DNA from: Desulfovibrio sp.
Lineage (GTDB): Bacteria > Desulfobacterota > Desulfovibrionia > Desulfovibrionales > Desulfovibrionaceae
Length of the DNA: 64,000 nt
Assembly (NCBI GenBank): GCA_016208105.1
Contig: JACQYS010000008.1
Span: 62,001 to 126,000, forward strand
Direction: 5' to 3'
The stretch's first letter is position 1; every line of letters starts with the position of its first letter. Below the pieces are notes generated by a model that was given only the letters and a program-made list of their open reading frames with translations, was not told where the DNA came from and did not search any database. Made by a program: the position numbers and the translations under genes. Below are positions 36,691-45,333 of the stretch, piece after piece.

Positions 36691-37473
36691 ATGTTCGAGA
36701 CCAAGGCCGCAGGATACTCCCGAAGCTTTTATCTCGCCGCCGTACTGACGTGGACGGCGGGTGTCGCTCTTCTGTTCATCACTGCCGTCTGGGGTGGTTT
36801 TTACGGCATGATGGACGCCATGATGAGCGCCCGGGAGGCCAAACATCTGGAGCAAAGCCTCCCTGGGGCATCACATCAAGGGCAGACTGCAACCACGCCC
36901 GTGGCCCCGAACCCCTTCGAACAGCCTGCGGCTCATCTGTCACCGACCGGATGGGCTGTTTCGGAAACCGAAAAAGGGCTGCAACACCTTGAGCTACGAC
37001 TCGAAAAACTGATCCAGAACGATTTCAGCTTGGACAAACCGGCTCCCCCGCCACTTTCCAACATTGCTGTCGGCGAGGTGCGTCAGGAGATCAAAAAACC
37101 GGAACCCGCGCGCCAACATTCCGGCCCTCCTCTCATGCAGGGCGAGCTGGGGGTGGTCAAGACCGTGAAGTACGAACCCGGTGACGGCCGTTTCATGATG
37201 ACCCTGCAGACCAGCGCCATGCCCGAAAAAGTAAGCTTCTTTTACCTGGACAACCCCCGGCGTCTGGCGGTCAATCTTCAGGGCGCCTGGCGCAACATGG
37301 CCCCCAGGAGCACCGATTTCGCCACAGGCCCGATCTCCAAGGCAGCGGTTGGTGAGCATCCCGACTACGTGCGCGTGACGCTCCATTTCCGGGACCCCAA
37401 AGCCCCAAAGCCCGCTGACCCGGCCATCACCAAGTTGAAAGACGGACTTGGTGTAAGCTTGACCACGAAATAG
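36691..37473 (+). CDS. Membrane-anchored AMIN-like domain protein
   Basis: 260 residues. One N-terminal membrane helix (about 12-38) is followed by a Pro/Gln-rich periplasmic linker and a C-terminal beta domain (about 155-258) resembling AMIN domains: VKTVKYEPGDGRFMMTLQTS, SFFYLDNPRRLAVNLQGAW and DYVRVTLHF. AMIN domains target cell-wall enzymes and secretins to peptidoglycan or the septum. The ATG at 36691 has AAGGAA upstream. It is divergent from the T6SS membrane operon and precedes the DUF3540-vgrG run, so it may help position the machine at the wall. This is inference from context. Confidence 0.75.
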   Translation: MFETKAAGYSRSFYLAAVLTWTAGVALLFITAVWGGFYGMMDAMMSAREAKHLEQSLPGASHQGQTATTPVAPNPFEQPAAHLSPTGWAVSETEKGLQHLELRLEKLIQNDFSLDKPAPPPLSNIAVGEVRQEIKKPEPARQHSGPPLMQGELGVVKTVKYEPGDGRFMMTLQTSAMPEKVSFFYLDNPRRLAVNLQGAWRNMAPRSTDFATGPISKAAVGEHPDYVRVTLHFRDPKAPKPADPAITKLKDGLGVSLTTK

Positions 37474-37750
37474 CATCCCGTTTCCTCCGCTCCTCTCACG
37501 GCGAGACCTTCGCCATTCGTCTCCTTTTCCCCTGGCAACGCTTCGGAAAATCAGATAGAGTTGGATTAATCCGTTTTGCTGTTGGGGAACGGACATGACC
37601 CATCACGAAACCCTGCGATGGAATTTGAGGTTTCGCCCTTGTCCAGAACAGTTCCTGTATCGTATACACACCACACCATCTTGGCGGGTTGAACGTAATG
37701 CCGCGCAGCCATTCCAACCAGCCTCCAAGCCTTCCTCCAGGAGTACCCGC

Positions 37751-38392
37751 ATGCAAAAGCCCAAACACATAGCCGCACCAGCCCCCTCGTTGGAGTACGG
37801 ACGTGTGAAAGCGGCAACCCCCGGCCGCATCGAGGTGGAGACTTCCTTCGGCACGGTTTCGGCCGCCAGGGCCGTCAGCTGCCTGGTGGAACCCGCTGCA
37901 GGCGACAAGGTGCTCTTAAGCGTGGACATGGCCGGGGAGGCCTACGTTCTCTCCGTTCTCGCGAGCGCGTCACCAGTGGCTCTGGCCATTGACGGCGACG
38001 TACGGCTGGCGGTTCGAAGCGGTAGTTTCACGGTAGTTGCGGACAAGGACCTCACCCTCTCCTGTCCTGGCGAGCTCACGGCCGCGTCCGGCGGGATATC
38101 CGTGCACGCATCCACTGGCAACGCGGTCATCGAGCGCATGAGCTTCATGGGCCAAGCGCTGAAAACCCAGTTCAAACGCGTGCGCAGCGTGGCCCAGAGC
38201 ATGGACCAGGTGTTCAGGCGCTTCACCATGCGCGCTCAGGAGTCCAGCCGGTACGTCAAGGAACACGACGAGGTGCAGGCGGGATCCCAGCGCGTCCTGG
38301 TGGAGGACCTCTGCGCCCTGCACGCCAAGAACCACTCCGTGATGGCCGAGGAACAGGTGGTGATAAACGCCGAACAGATACACATGGGCTAA
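37751..38392 (+). CDS. DUF3540 T6SS-associated protein
   Basis: 213 residues from the ATG at 37751, which has AGGAG at 8 bases. The N-terminal half is beta-rich (GRVKAATPGRIEVETSFGTV). The middle has a strand-turn repeat (DVRLAVRSGSFTVVADKDLTL). The C-terminal helix includes FRRFTMRAQESSRYVKEHDE. This matches DUF3540, a family of unknown function found beside DUF2169, DUF4150 and VgrG genes in T6SS clusters. It sits 17 bases before the first vgrG and is likely translated with it. A longer frame to 37595 is not supported. Confidence 0.85.
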   Translation: MQKPKHIAAPAPSLEYGRVKAATPGRIEVETSFGTVSAARAVSCLVEPAAGDKVLLSVDMAGEAYVLSVLASASPVALAIDGDVRLAVRSGSFTVVADKDLTLSCPGELTAASGGISVHASTGNAVIERMSFMGQALKTQFKRVRSVAQSMDQVFRRFTMRAQESSRYVKEHDEVQAGSQRVLVEDLCALHAKNHSVMAEEQVVINAEQIHMG

Positions 38393-38409
38393 CGAGAAGG
38401 GAGAAGGTA

Positions 38410-40707
38410 ATGCCTGATCAACAGCCCCACTTCACCTTCAAGATCCAGGGGTTCGACAAGGACACCTTTCATGTGGTTCGTTTCACGGGCACCGAAGGTC
38501 TCTCCAAGCTCTACCAGTTCGAACTGACGGTCCTGTCCGAAAAGACGTCCATCGATTTCGAGCAGGCTCTTTCAGGGACCGCCACCTTCACCATCAAGCG
38601 CCAGGGCATCACCGACCTCACCTGGCACGGCATTCTGCGGGACTTCCAGCAACTCCAGCGAGCCGACAAGCACGTCTTCTACCGCGCCCTGCTGGTGCCC
38701 AAGGCCTGGGAGCTCACCCAGACCCAGCACAACCAGATTTTCTTGAACATGGACATGCCCCAGTTCCTGCAGCAGTGCCTGACCGACGGCGGCCTTTCCC
38801 CGGGCCTTGATTTCGAGGTAAACGCGACCGGCAATTATCCCAAGCGCGAATACGTGTGCCAATACAACGAGACCCACTTCAACTTCGCCTCGCGCTGGAT
38901 GGAGAGAAACGGCTTCTACTTCTTCTTCGATCAGTCCGGCAGCCAGGAAAAGATGATGGTCGCAGACAGCTTGAACGTCCACACTCCCCACCCTGGCGGG
39001 GGAATACTCAAGTATGCCGAGCCCACGGGCCTGGATTCAAGCCTTACAGGCCAGGCCGCCAAGAACTTCTACTGCGAGCAGCGCCGCCTGCCAAAAGAGG
39101 TATTGCTCAAGGACTACAACTACCGGACTCCCGAGCTGGACATACAGGTCAAGGAACAGGTCAGCGAGAAGGGCTCCGGCACCGTGTACATGCACGGCGG
39201 ACATTTGCGTTCCCCGACGGAAGCGGCAAATCAGGCCAAGGTCCGGGCTCAGGAACTCAAGTGCCGCGAAAAGCTCTTCTTTGGCGAGTCCAACGCCCCG
39301 TTCCTTCAGCCCGGATACACCTTCACCCTGCAGAACCACTACCGCAACGACTTCAACCAGTCTTACCTGCTCATTGAGGTCAAGCACGAAGGAGCCCAGG
39401 AAAGCTGGCTCACAGCGGGCCTGGGGACCACAGGACTTGGCGACAAACTTTTCTACCGCAACGGTTTTGTGGCCATCCCGGCCAACGTGCAGTTTAGGTC
39501 CGAGCAAAAGACCCCCGCACCCAGGATTGAAGGAACCCTCTCAGCGGTCATCGACGCCGAGGGTTCGGGCCAGTACGCCGAATTGGACGACCAGGGCCGC
39601 TACAAGGTCATCATGCCGTTTGACCTCTCGGGCAGAAAGGAAGGGCACGCTTCCGCCTGGCTGCGCATGATCCAGCCATATGCCGGCTCCGGCCACGGCA
39701 TGCACTTTCCCCTGCACAAGGGTACGGAGGTGGCGGTCATCCACCACGAGGGCGACCCGGACAGACCCATCATCGCCGGTGCAGTACCCAATCCCTTGAC
39801 CCAGTCCATGGTCACCAGCAATAACCAGACCCAGTCCCGCATCACCACCTCCGGCGGCAACCTCATCCACATCGAGGACCAGGAGGGCAGCCAGCGCATC
39901 CTGCTTTCAAGCCCCACCCAGCAGAGCTTCGTGCGCATCGGCTCCCACAACGACCCCGACGACCCGAAACCGCCCGCTGAAGAGAAACCGCCTTCTTACA
40001 AACCAACCAAGGGCAATCTCGGGAGTTCTCTCGAGAACTGGGAATGGGCCGAAAGTCCGGACGGCCTCAAGCTCTGCAGCGTCGGGCCGATCACCATCAA
40101 AGCCCAGGAAAGCTTTGAAACCATCTTGGGCAACGAGAACGTAATCGTGTTCGGAGTAAGTACGTCATCAACGATTGGCGCCGAGATCACTTTCGTCCTG
40201 GGCGGGTTGGTGGAATACCAATTTCCCAGCAAGCTTTCCTACTCCAGCGCGGAGACTCATTTAAAAGGAGAACTCTCGAAAATATACGCCACCCAGACCG
40301 AGGTTGCCGCAAGTCAGAACACCATCGTCGACGAAATTCTCGAACTCGTGGACGAACGGACGGATATACAGAACAACAAAATTGCCCTTTGCGCCACCAA
40401 GCAGGAACTGACCACGGCCAAAACCCAGATCGGCGCAACCATGGACGCGAACTACGCGACCAAGGAAGAACTCACTGCCACAAAGAGCGCACTTACCAGT
40501 GATCTTGAGTTCATTTGCTTGGTAGCCGAGCATACCTTTGCCACCAAGGAAGAGCTCACTGCCACAAAGAGTGAGGTATCAGGGGAAGTTAACCAGGTGC
40601 GAGGTGAACTGACCACCCAATCCGGCCAGATAACCTCCATGGCGGGAGATGTCTCCAACCTGTGGGGGGTGGTCAACGTAGTGGCTGGGGAAGTCGGCTT
40701 CGTTTGA
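38410..40707 (+). CDS. vgrG: VgrG spike protein 1 with heptad-phased tail
   Basis: 765 residues. The gp27-like part (about 1-370) begins FKIQGFDKDTFHVVRFTGTE. A gp5-like OB domain (about 380-470) has AELDDQGRYKVIMPFDLSG and GMHFPLHKGTEVAV. A beta-helical needle follows. From about residue 617 a coiled-coil-like tail carries three copies of (A)TK-E/Q-ELT-T/A-T/A-K, spaced 21 and 28 residues apart, both multiples of seven. VgrG trimers form the puncturing tip of the T6SS tube. Most of the first 600 residues closely match the next gene, pointing to recent duplication. No enzymatic effector domain is attached. Confidence 0.97.
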   Translation: MPDQQPHFTFKIQGFDKDTFHVVRFTGTEGLSKLYQFELTVLSEKTSIDFEQALSGTATFTIKRQGITDLTWHGILRDFQQLQRADKHVFYRALLVPKAWELTQTQHNQIFLNMDMPQFLQQCLTDGGLSPGLDFEVNATGNYPKREYVCQYNETHFNFASRWMERNGFYFFFDQSGSQEKMMVADSLNVHTPHPGGGILKYAEPTGLDSSLTGQAAKNFYCEQRRLPKEVLLKDYNYRTPELDIQVKEQVSEKGSGTVYMHGGHLRSPTEAANQAKVRAQELKCREKLFFGESNAPFLQPGYTFTLQNHYRNDFNQSYLLIEVKHEGAQESWLTAGLGTTGLGDKLFYRNGFVAIPANVQFRSEQKTPAPRIEGTLSAVIDAEGSGQYAELDDQGRYKVIMPFDLSGRKEGHASAWLRMIQPYAGSGHGMHFPLHKGTEVAVIHHEGDPDRPIIAGAVPNPLTQSMVTSNNQTQSRITTSGGNLIHIEDQEGSQRILLSSPTQQSFVRIGSHNDPDDPKPPAEEKPPSYKPTKGNLGSSLENWEWAESPDGLKLCSVGPITIKAQESFETILGNENVIVFGVSTSSTIGAEITFVLGGLVEYQFPSKLSYSSAETHLKGELSKIYATQTEVAASQNTIVDEILELVDERTDIQNNKIALCATKQELTTAKTQIGATMDANYATKEELTATKSALTSDLEFICLVAEHTFATKEELTATKSEVSGEVNQVRGELTTQSGQITSMAGDVSNLWGVVNVVAGEVGFV

Positions 40708-40750
40708 ACCAGGGGCTGGCTTCGATACGCACTGAAACACGAGAGGCTCT

Positions 40751-42997
40751 ATGCCAACCGATGTATCCCAAAAATTTGCTTTCCAAATTCAAGGTTTCGA
40801 TAAGGACACATTCCATGTGGTGCGCTTCACGGGGACCGAAGGTCTTTCCAAACTCTACCAGTTCGACCTGACGCTTCTCTCCGAAAAGACGTCCATTGAT
40901 TTTAAAAAAGCTCTGTCCGGAACCGCCACCTTCACCATCAAACGCCAGGAGGGCGGCGATCTTACCTGGCACGGCATTTTGAGGGATTTCCAGCAGCTGC
41001 AGCGTTCGGACAAACACGTCTTCTATCGTGCCCTGCTGGTGCCCAAGGCCTGGGAGCTCACCCAGACCATGCACAACCAGATATTTCTGAACATGGATAT
41101 GCCCGAGTTCCTGCAGCAATGCCTGACGGACGCAGGCCTTTCCCAAGGTCTCGATTTCCAGGTGAATACCACGGGCAGCTATCCCAAACGCGAGTATGTG
41201 TGCCAATACAACGAGACACACTTCAACTTCGCCTCGCGTTGGATGGAAAGAAACGGCTTCTACTTCTTCTTCGACCAGTCCGGCAGCCAGGAAAAGGTGG
41301 TGATAACCGACAGCCTGAACGTCCACACTCCGAACCCAGGGGGCGATACGCTCAAATACGCCGAGCCCACGGGGTTGGACGCGGGGCTGACCGGACAGGC
41401 CGCCAAGAACTTCTACTGTGACCAACGGCGCCTTCCCAAAGAGGTGCTGCTCAAGGACTACAACTACCGGACCCCCAGCCTGACCATCCAGGCCAAGGAA
41501 CTGGTCAGCGAGAGCGGCACCGGCACCGTGTACATGCACGGTGGCCACCTGCTTACTCCAACTGAAGCCGCGAGCGAGGCCAAGATACGCACAGAAGAGT
41601 TCAAATGCCGCGAGCAGCTTTTTTTCGGCGAGTCCAACGCGCCATTCCTGCAACCCGGATACACTTTCACCCTGCAAGATCACTACCGGAGCGACTTCAA
41701 CCAGTCCTACCTGCTCATCGAAGTCAAACATGAAGGCGCACAGGAGAGCTGGCTTACCGCCGGGCTGGAAGCCACTGGAGTGGGAGACAAGCTCTTTTAC
41801 CGCAACAGCTTCGCGGCCATCCCGGCCAGCGTGCAATTCAGGCCGGAGGTCAAGACTCCCAAGCCCAAGATAGAAGGGCCTCTTTCAGCGGTCATCGATG
41901 CGGAAGAATCGGGTCAATACGCCGAGTTGGACGACCAGGGCCGCTACAAGGTGATCATGCCGTTCGACCTTTCAGGACGGAAGGACGGGCAGGCCTCCAC
42001 CTGGCTTCGCATGATACAACCCTATGCGGGCTCCGGCCACGGCATGCATTTCCCCTTGCACAAGGGGACTGAAGTGGCGGTTATCCACTATGAAGGCGAC
42101 CCTGACCGGCCGGTCATCGCCGGGGCCGTGCCCAACCCCGAGACCCAATCCATGGTCACCAGCGCCAATCAGACCATGTCCAACATCACCACCTCCGGCG
42201 GCAACCAGATCCATATCCAGGACCAGGACGGCAGCCAGCGCATCCTGCTCAACTCCACCGCCAAAGGAAATTTCATACGCATCGGCGCACACAACGACCC
42301 GGCCGTTGACTGGGGCGATGTGGGGGACACCATCAAGGAAATGGCCACCGACGGCATCAACCTCACTACGCCGCAGTGGTTCAACGTCAAGGCCGAGTTC
42401 GCCAACCAGATCGTCCTGGCGGACAACACCCAGACCACCATCGGGTTCTATTCCTGCAACTACATCGGTGGTGCGCTCACCTTTTACATAGGGCCCGCCG
42501 CCACTTTCCACGTAGGGCCGCAAAAAGATTACACCCTTACGCGCAACAGAGGCCACTTCCACTTGGAAGAAGCAGGAGCGGAAACGACCAGAACTCTCGG
42601 CGCTCTGGCGGAACAGGTTATGGACCACACCCAAACCCTGGGCGAGCATACCCAAACCATAGCCGAGCACACTCAGACCATCGGTGAACACACCGAGACC
42701 ATCGCCGAACACACCGAGACCATCGCCGAACACACGGAAAATATCGGTGAGATCGACCGATGGGCGGGGAGCATCGAAGAGACCATTGGAGAGATCGACC
42801 AGTTTGCAGCCCAAGTGAACCAGACACTGGCCGACCACACCCAGACCATAGGCGAGCACACCCAGACACTGGCCGAACATACCCAGACAATTGGAGAGCT
42901 GGAGCAAAACGCCGGGGACATCAACATACTGAGTGTAACCGTCAATAACATCACCACCGACAATGTCTTCATAGCTGCCACATTCAATGTTGTGTGA
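40751..42997 (+). CDS. vgrG: VgrG spike protein 2 with seven-residue repeat tail
   Basis: 748 residues. The gp27- and gp5-like parts are nearly identical to VgrG1 up to about residue 510, then diverge. From about residue 615 the tail is built of seven-residue units of the type EHTQTI(G/A): six in a row (42623-42748) and three more (42833-42895), separated by IGEIDRWAG-type spacers. Such repeats suit a long trimeric coiled coil with a polar core. No enzymatic domain is attached. The last codons overlap a GTG start frame of the third vgrG. The start follows the first vgrG by 43 bases. Confidence 0.97.
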   Translation: MPTDVSQKFAFQIQGFDKDTFHVVRFTGTEGLSKLYQFDLTLLSEKTSIDFKKALSGTATFTIKRQEGGDLTWHGILRDFQQLQRSDKHVFYRALLVPKAWELTQTMHNQIFLNMDMPEFLQQCLTDAGLSQGLDFQVNTTGSYPKREYVCQYNETHFNFASRWMERNGFYFFFDQSGSQEKVVITDSLNVHTPNPGGDTLKYAEPTGLDAGLTGQAAKNFYCDQRRLPKEVLLKDYNYRTPSLTIQAKELVSESGTGTVYMHGGHLLTPTEAASEAKIRTEEFKCREQLFFGESNAPFLQPGYTFTLQDHYRSDFNQSYLLIEVKHEGAQESWLTAGLEATGVGDKLFYRNSFAAIPASVQFRPEVKTPKPKIEGPLSAVIDAEESGQYAELDDQGRYKVIMPFDLSGRKDGQASTWLRMIQPYAGSGHGMHFPLHKGTEVAVIHYEGDPDRPVIAGAVPNPETQSMVTSANQTMSNITTSGGNQIHIQDQDGSQRILLNSTAKGNFIRIGAHNDPAVDWGDVGDTIKEMATDGINLTTPQWFNVKAEFANQIVLADNTQTTIGFYSCNYIGGALTFYIGPAATFHVGPQKDYTLTRNRGHFHLEEAGAETTRTLGALAEQVMDHTQTLGEHTQTIAEHTQTIGEHTETIAEHTETIAEHTENIGEIDRWAGSIEETIGEIDQFAAQVNQTLADHTQTIGEHTQTLAEHTQTIGELEQNAGDINILSVTVNNITTDNVFIAATFNVV
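42623..42895 (+). repeat. 21-bp in-frame tandem repeats in vgrG2 tail
   Basis: Six adjacent 21-bp units (42623-42748) and three more (42833-42895) each encode a seven-residue unit close to EHTQTIG. Copies differ mostly at Gln/Glu and Gly/Ala codons and at silent positions. This is coding repeat DNA, not a CRISPR, because the units are contiguous and lack spacers. Confidence 0.9.
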
Positions 42998-43017
42998 GCA
43001 GCATAAGGGCGATGTAC

Positions 43018-45276
43018 ATGGCCAATGCCCAACTCAAATTCAGCTTCGAAATACAGGGGTTCGACAAGGACGCCTTCCATGTGGTGCGCTTTTCCGGAGA
43101 GGAAGGCATTTCCCAGCTCTACCACTTCGAGATCGAACTCTTCGCGAGCGACATGGACGTGGATTTCGAAAAGGCCCTCTCCAACACCGCCACGTTCAGC
43201 ATTAAGCGAAAGCTCGGGGACATCCCCTTTCATGGAATCCTGAAAACCTTCGAGCAGTTGAGCCATTCCGGTCCGTACACCTTCTACCGGGCCGTGCTTG
43301 TGCCCAAGGCCTGGTGGCTCACCCAGACCACCCATAACCAGGTTTTTTTAAACCAGAACAACGAGCACTTCCTCACCGCGGTATTAAAGGACGGCGGACT
43401 AAGCCCGGGCCTGGACTTCAAGCTTTCCCTCCAGGGCTCCTACCCAACCTGGGAATACATTTGCCAGTACGACGAGACCCACTTCGATTTCGCATCGCGC
43501 TGGATGGAGCGCGACGGCCTCTATTACTTCTTTCAGCAGGGTTCGACGGGAGAGAAGATGGTCATCACGGACTCTCTCACTTCCCACGGTCCCATGCCCC
43601 AGGGTGAGACCTTCCGTTATTCCCCGCCATCCAGCATGCAGGTCGGCCACGAAGAGGAAGTGCTCACGGATTTCACCCTCACCCAGCGCAGGCTCCCCAA
43701 GAAGGTGCAGCTCAAGGACTACAACTACCAGACGCCCTCGCTGGAGCTCTCGGCGGAAACCCTGGTCAGCCAGAGCGGCCAGGGCATCCACTACCTCTAC
43801 GGGCTGCACTTTATGAACACGTCCCAGGGCGAAGCCCTGGCCAAGATCCGCGCCGAGGACTTCAGGTGCCGGGAAAAGCTTTTCAACGGCGTGTCCAGCA
43901 TCCCCTTCGTACGCCCGGGCTACACCTTCAAGATAGACAACCACTACCGCGGCAGCTTCAACCAATCCTACCAGACCATCGCTTGCCGCCACGAAGGCTC
44001 CCAGGAGGCCTGGCTGGTTTCCGGCCTGGGCCTCACCTTCAGCAAGGAACGCGACAACCTCCTCTTCTACCGCAACAGCTTCACCGCCATTCCGGCCTCG
44101 GTGCAATTCCGGGCGGAACTCTGCACAGAGAGACCCAAGATTTCCGGCACGTTAAACGCCAAGGTGGATGCGGCCAGCTCCGGCCAATACGCCGAAGTTG
44201 ATTCCCAGGGCCGCTACAAGGTCATCTTGCCGTTCGACCTCTCGGGAAGAAAGGACGGCCACGCATCGGCCTGGGTGCGCATGGCCCAGCCCTACGCCGG
44301 GGCTGGATTTGGCATGCACATGCCCCTGCACAAAGGCTGCGAAGTGCTCATAACCTTCGAGGGCGGCGACCCGGACCGACCGGTGATTGCTGCGGCCGTA
44401 CCCAACCCGGAGACCACAAGCCCGGTCACTGACCAGAACCAAACCCAGGCCTGCATCACCACCTCCGGCGGCAACCAGATCCATATCCAGGACCAGGAGG
44501 GCAGCCAACGCATCCTTCTCTCGAGCCCCACCCAACAGTCTTTCGTTCGCATCGGCTCCCATAATGACCCCGACGACGGGTACGTGAAGGGCGATCACAG
44601 CGGCAACTGGGAACAAGCCGAAGACCCCGATGGCCTCAAACTCTACAGCGGCGGTCCGCTGACGGTGAAAGCCAGCGAAAGTTTTGAAGTCATCCTGGGC
44701 AACAAAAACGAAATCACCCTTGGAGCGCTCACCGACAACGTGATCGGCGAACGACTCATCACCACTATCGCCCTGTTCCAAGAAATCGATTTGACCAAGC
44801 ATGTACGGTTTGGTCCGGAAATACATGAGCTCTGGCCGGCAATGAAAAAGGCCGCCGCCGACAGGGAAGATGCCATTGCGAACCTCCGCCGCGACATTGT
44901 GACCAACACCGAGTCCATCGCGGAGCACCAAAGATTCGTGACGGCGTGTTATGAGGTATTGGAAGAACACGAAGCGACCATCGCTTCTCATCAACAGAAG
45001 ATCGGCACTCTCAACAGAACCGTCGGCGAGCAGACCGACACAATCGAGAGCCACCAAAGATTCATCACGGCGTGTCAGGAAATTTTAGAGGAACACGATA
45101 CGACCATCGCGACCCATACCCGGCAAATTGCGACCCATGACGAGACCATCGGCACGCACTCCAGACAGATCGGAGATATAGATGATATAGCGGGAAATGT
45201 GAGCTGGATGTATGGGGCGCTGGATGCTCTTGCCACTGACGTCGATTGGGTCATAGCGAACATGAACGTGGTGTAA
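43018..45276 (+). CDS. vgrG: VgrG spike protein 3 with 42-residue-phased tail
   Basis: 752 residues from the ATG at 43018, which has AAGGG (43005-43009) at 8 bases. A GTG at 42994 overlapping vgrG2 (GTGA) could instead start it. The gp27 and gp5 parts are clearly homologous to but more diverged from VgrG1 and 2 (FEIQGFDKDAFHVVRFSGEE; AEVDSQGRYKVILPFDLSG). The tail (from about residue 614) contains HQRFVTAC and HQRFITAC copies 42 residues apart, six heptads, plus several THxxxI units. The pre-tail needle block resembles that of VgrG1 (DGLKLYSGGPLTVKASESFE). No enzyme domain is present. Confidence 0.96.
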   Translation: MANAQLKFSFEIQGFDKDAFHVVRFSGEEGISQLYHFEIELFASDMDVDFEKALSNTATFSIKRKLGDIPFHGILKTFEQLSHSGPYTFYRAVLVPKAWWLTQTTHNQVFLNQNNEHFLTAVLKDGGLSPGLDFKLSLQGSYPTWEYICQYDETHFDFASRWMERDGLYYFFQQGSTGEKMVITDSLTSHGPMPQGETFRYSPPSSMQVGHEEEVLTDFTLTQRRLPKKVQLKDYNYQTPSLELSAETLVSQSGQGIHYLYGLHFMNTSQGEALAKIRAEDFRCREKLFNGVSSIPFVRPGYTFKIDNHYRGSFNQSYQTIACRHEGSQEAWLVSGLGLTFSKERDNLLFYRNSFTAIPASVQFRAELCTERPKISGTLNAKVDAASSGQYAEVDSQGRYKVILPFDLSGRKDGHASAWVRMAQPYAGAGFGMHMPLHKGCEVLITFEGGDPDRPVIAAAVPNPETTSPVTDQNQTQACITTSGGNQIHIQDQEGSQRILLSSPTQQSFVRIGSHNDPDDGYVKGDHSGNWEQAEDPDGLKLYSGGPLTVKASESFEVILGNKNEITLGALTDNVIGERLITTIALFQEIDLTKHVRFGPEIHELWPAMKKAAADREDAIANLRRDIVTNTESIAEHQRFVTACYEVLEEHEATIASHQQKIGTLNRTVGEQTDTIESHQRFITACQEILEEHDTTIATHTRQIATHDETIGTHSRQIGDIDDIAGNVSWMYGALDALATDVDWVIANMNVV

Positions 45277-45333
45277 CAGGCGAGCGGGACACCACCGGCG
45301 CGAACATCTTGGAAACAACGAACGGGAACGTGC

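Noticed and set aside
42623-42895. CRISPR-like array
   Set aside because: The 21-bp units are contiguous, in frame and encode a heptad repeat; there are no unique spacers.
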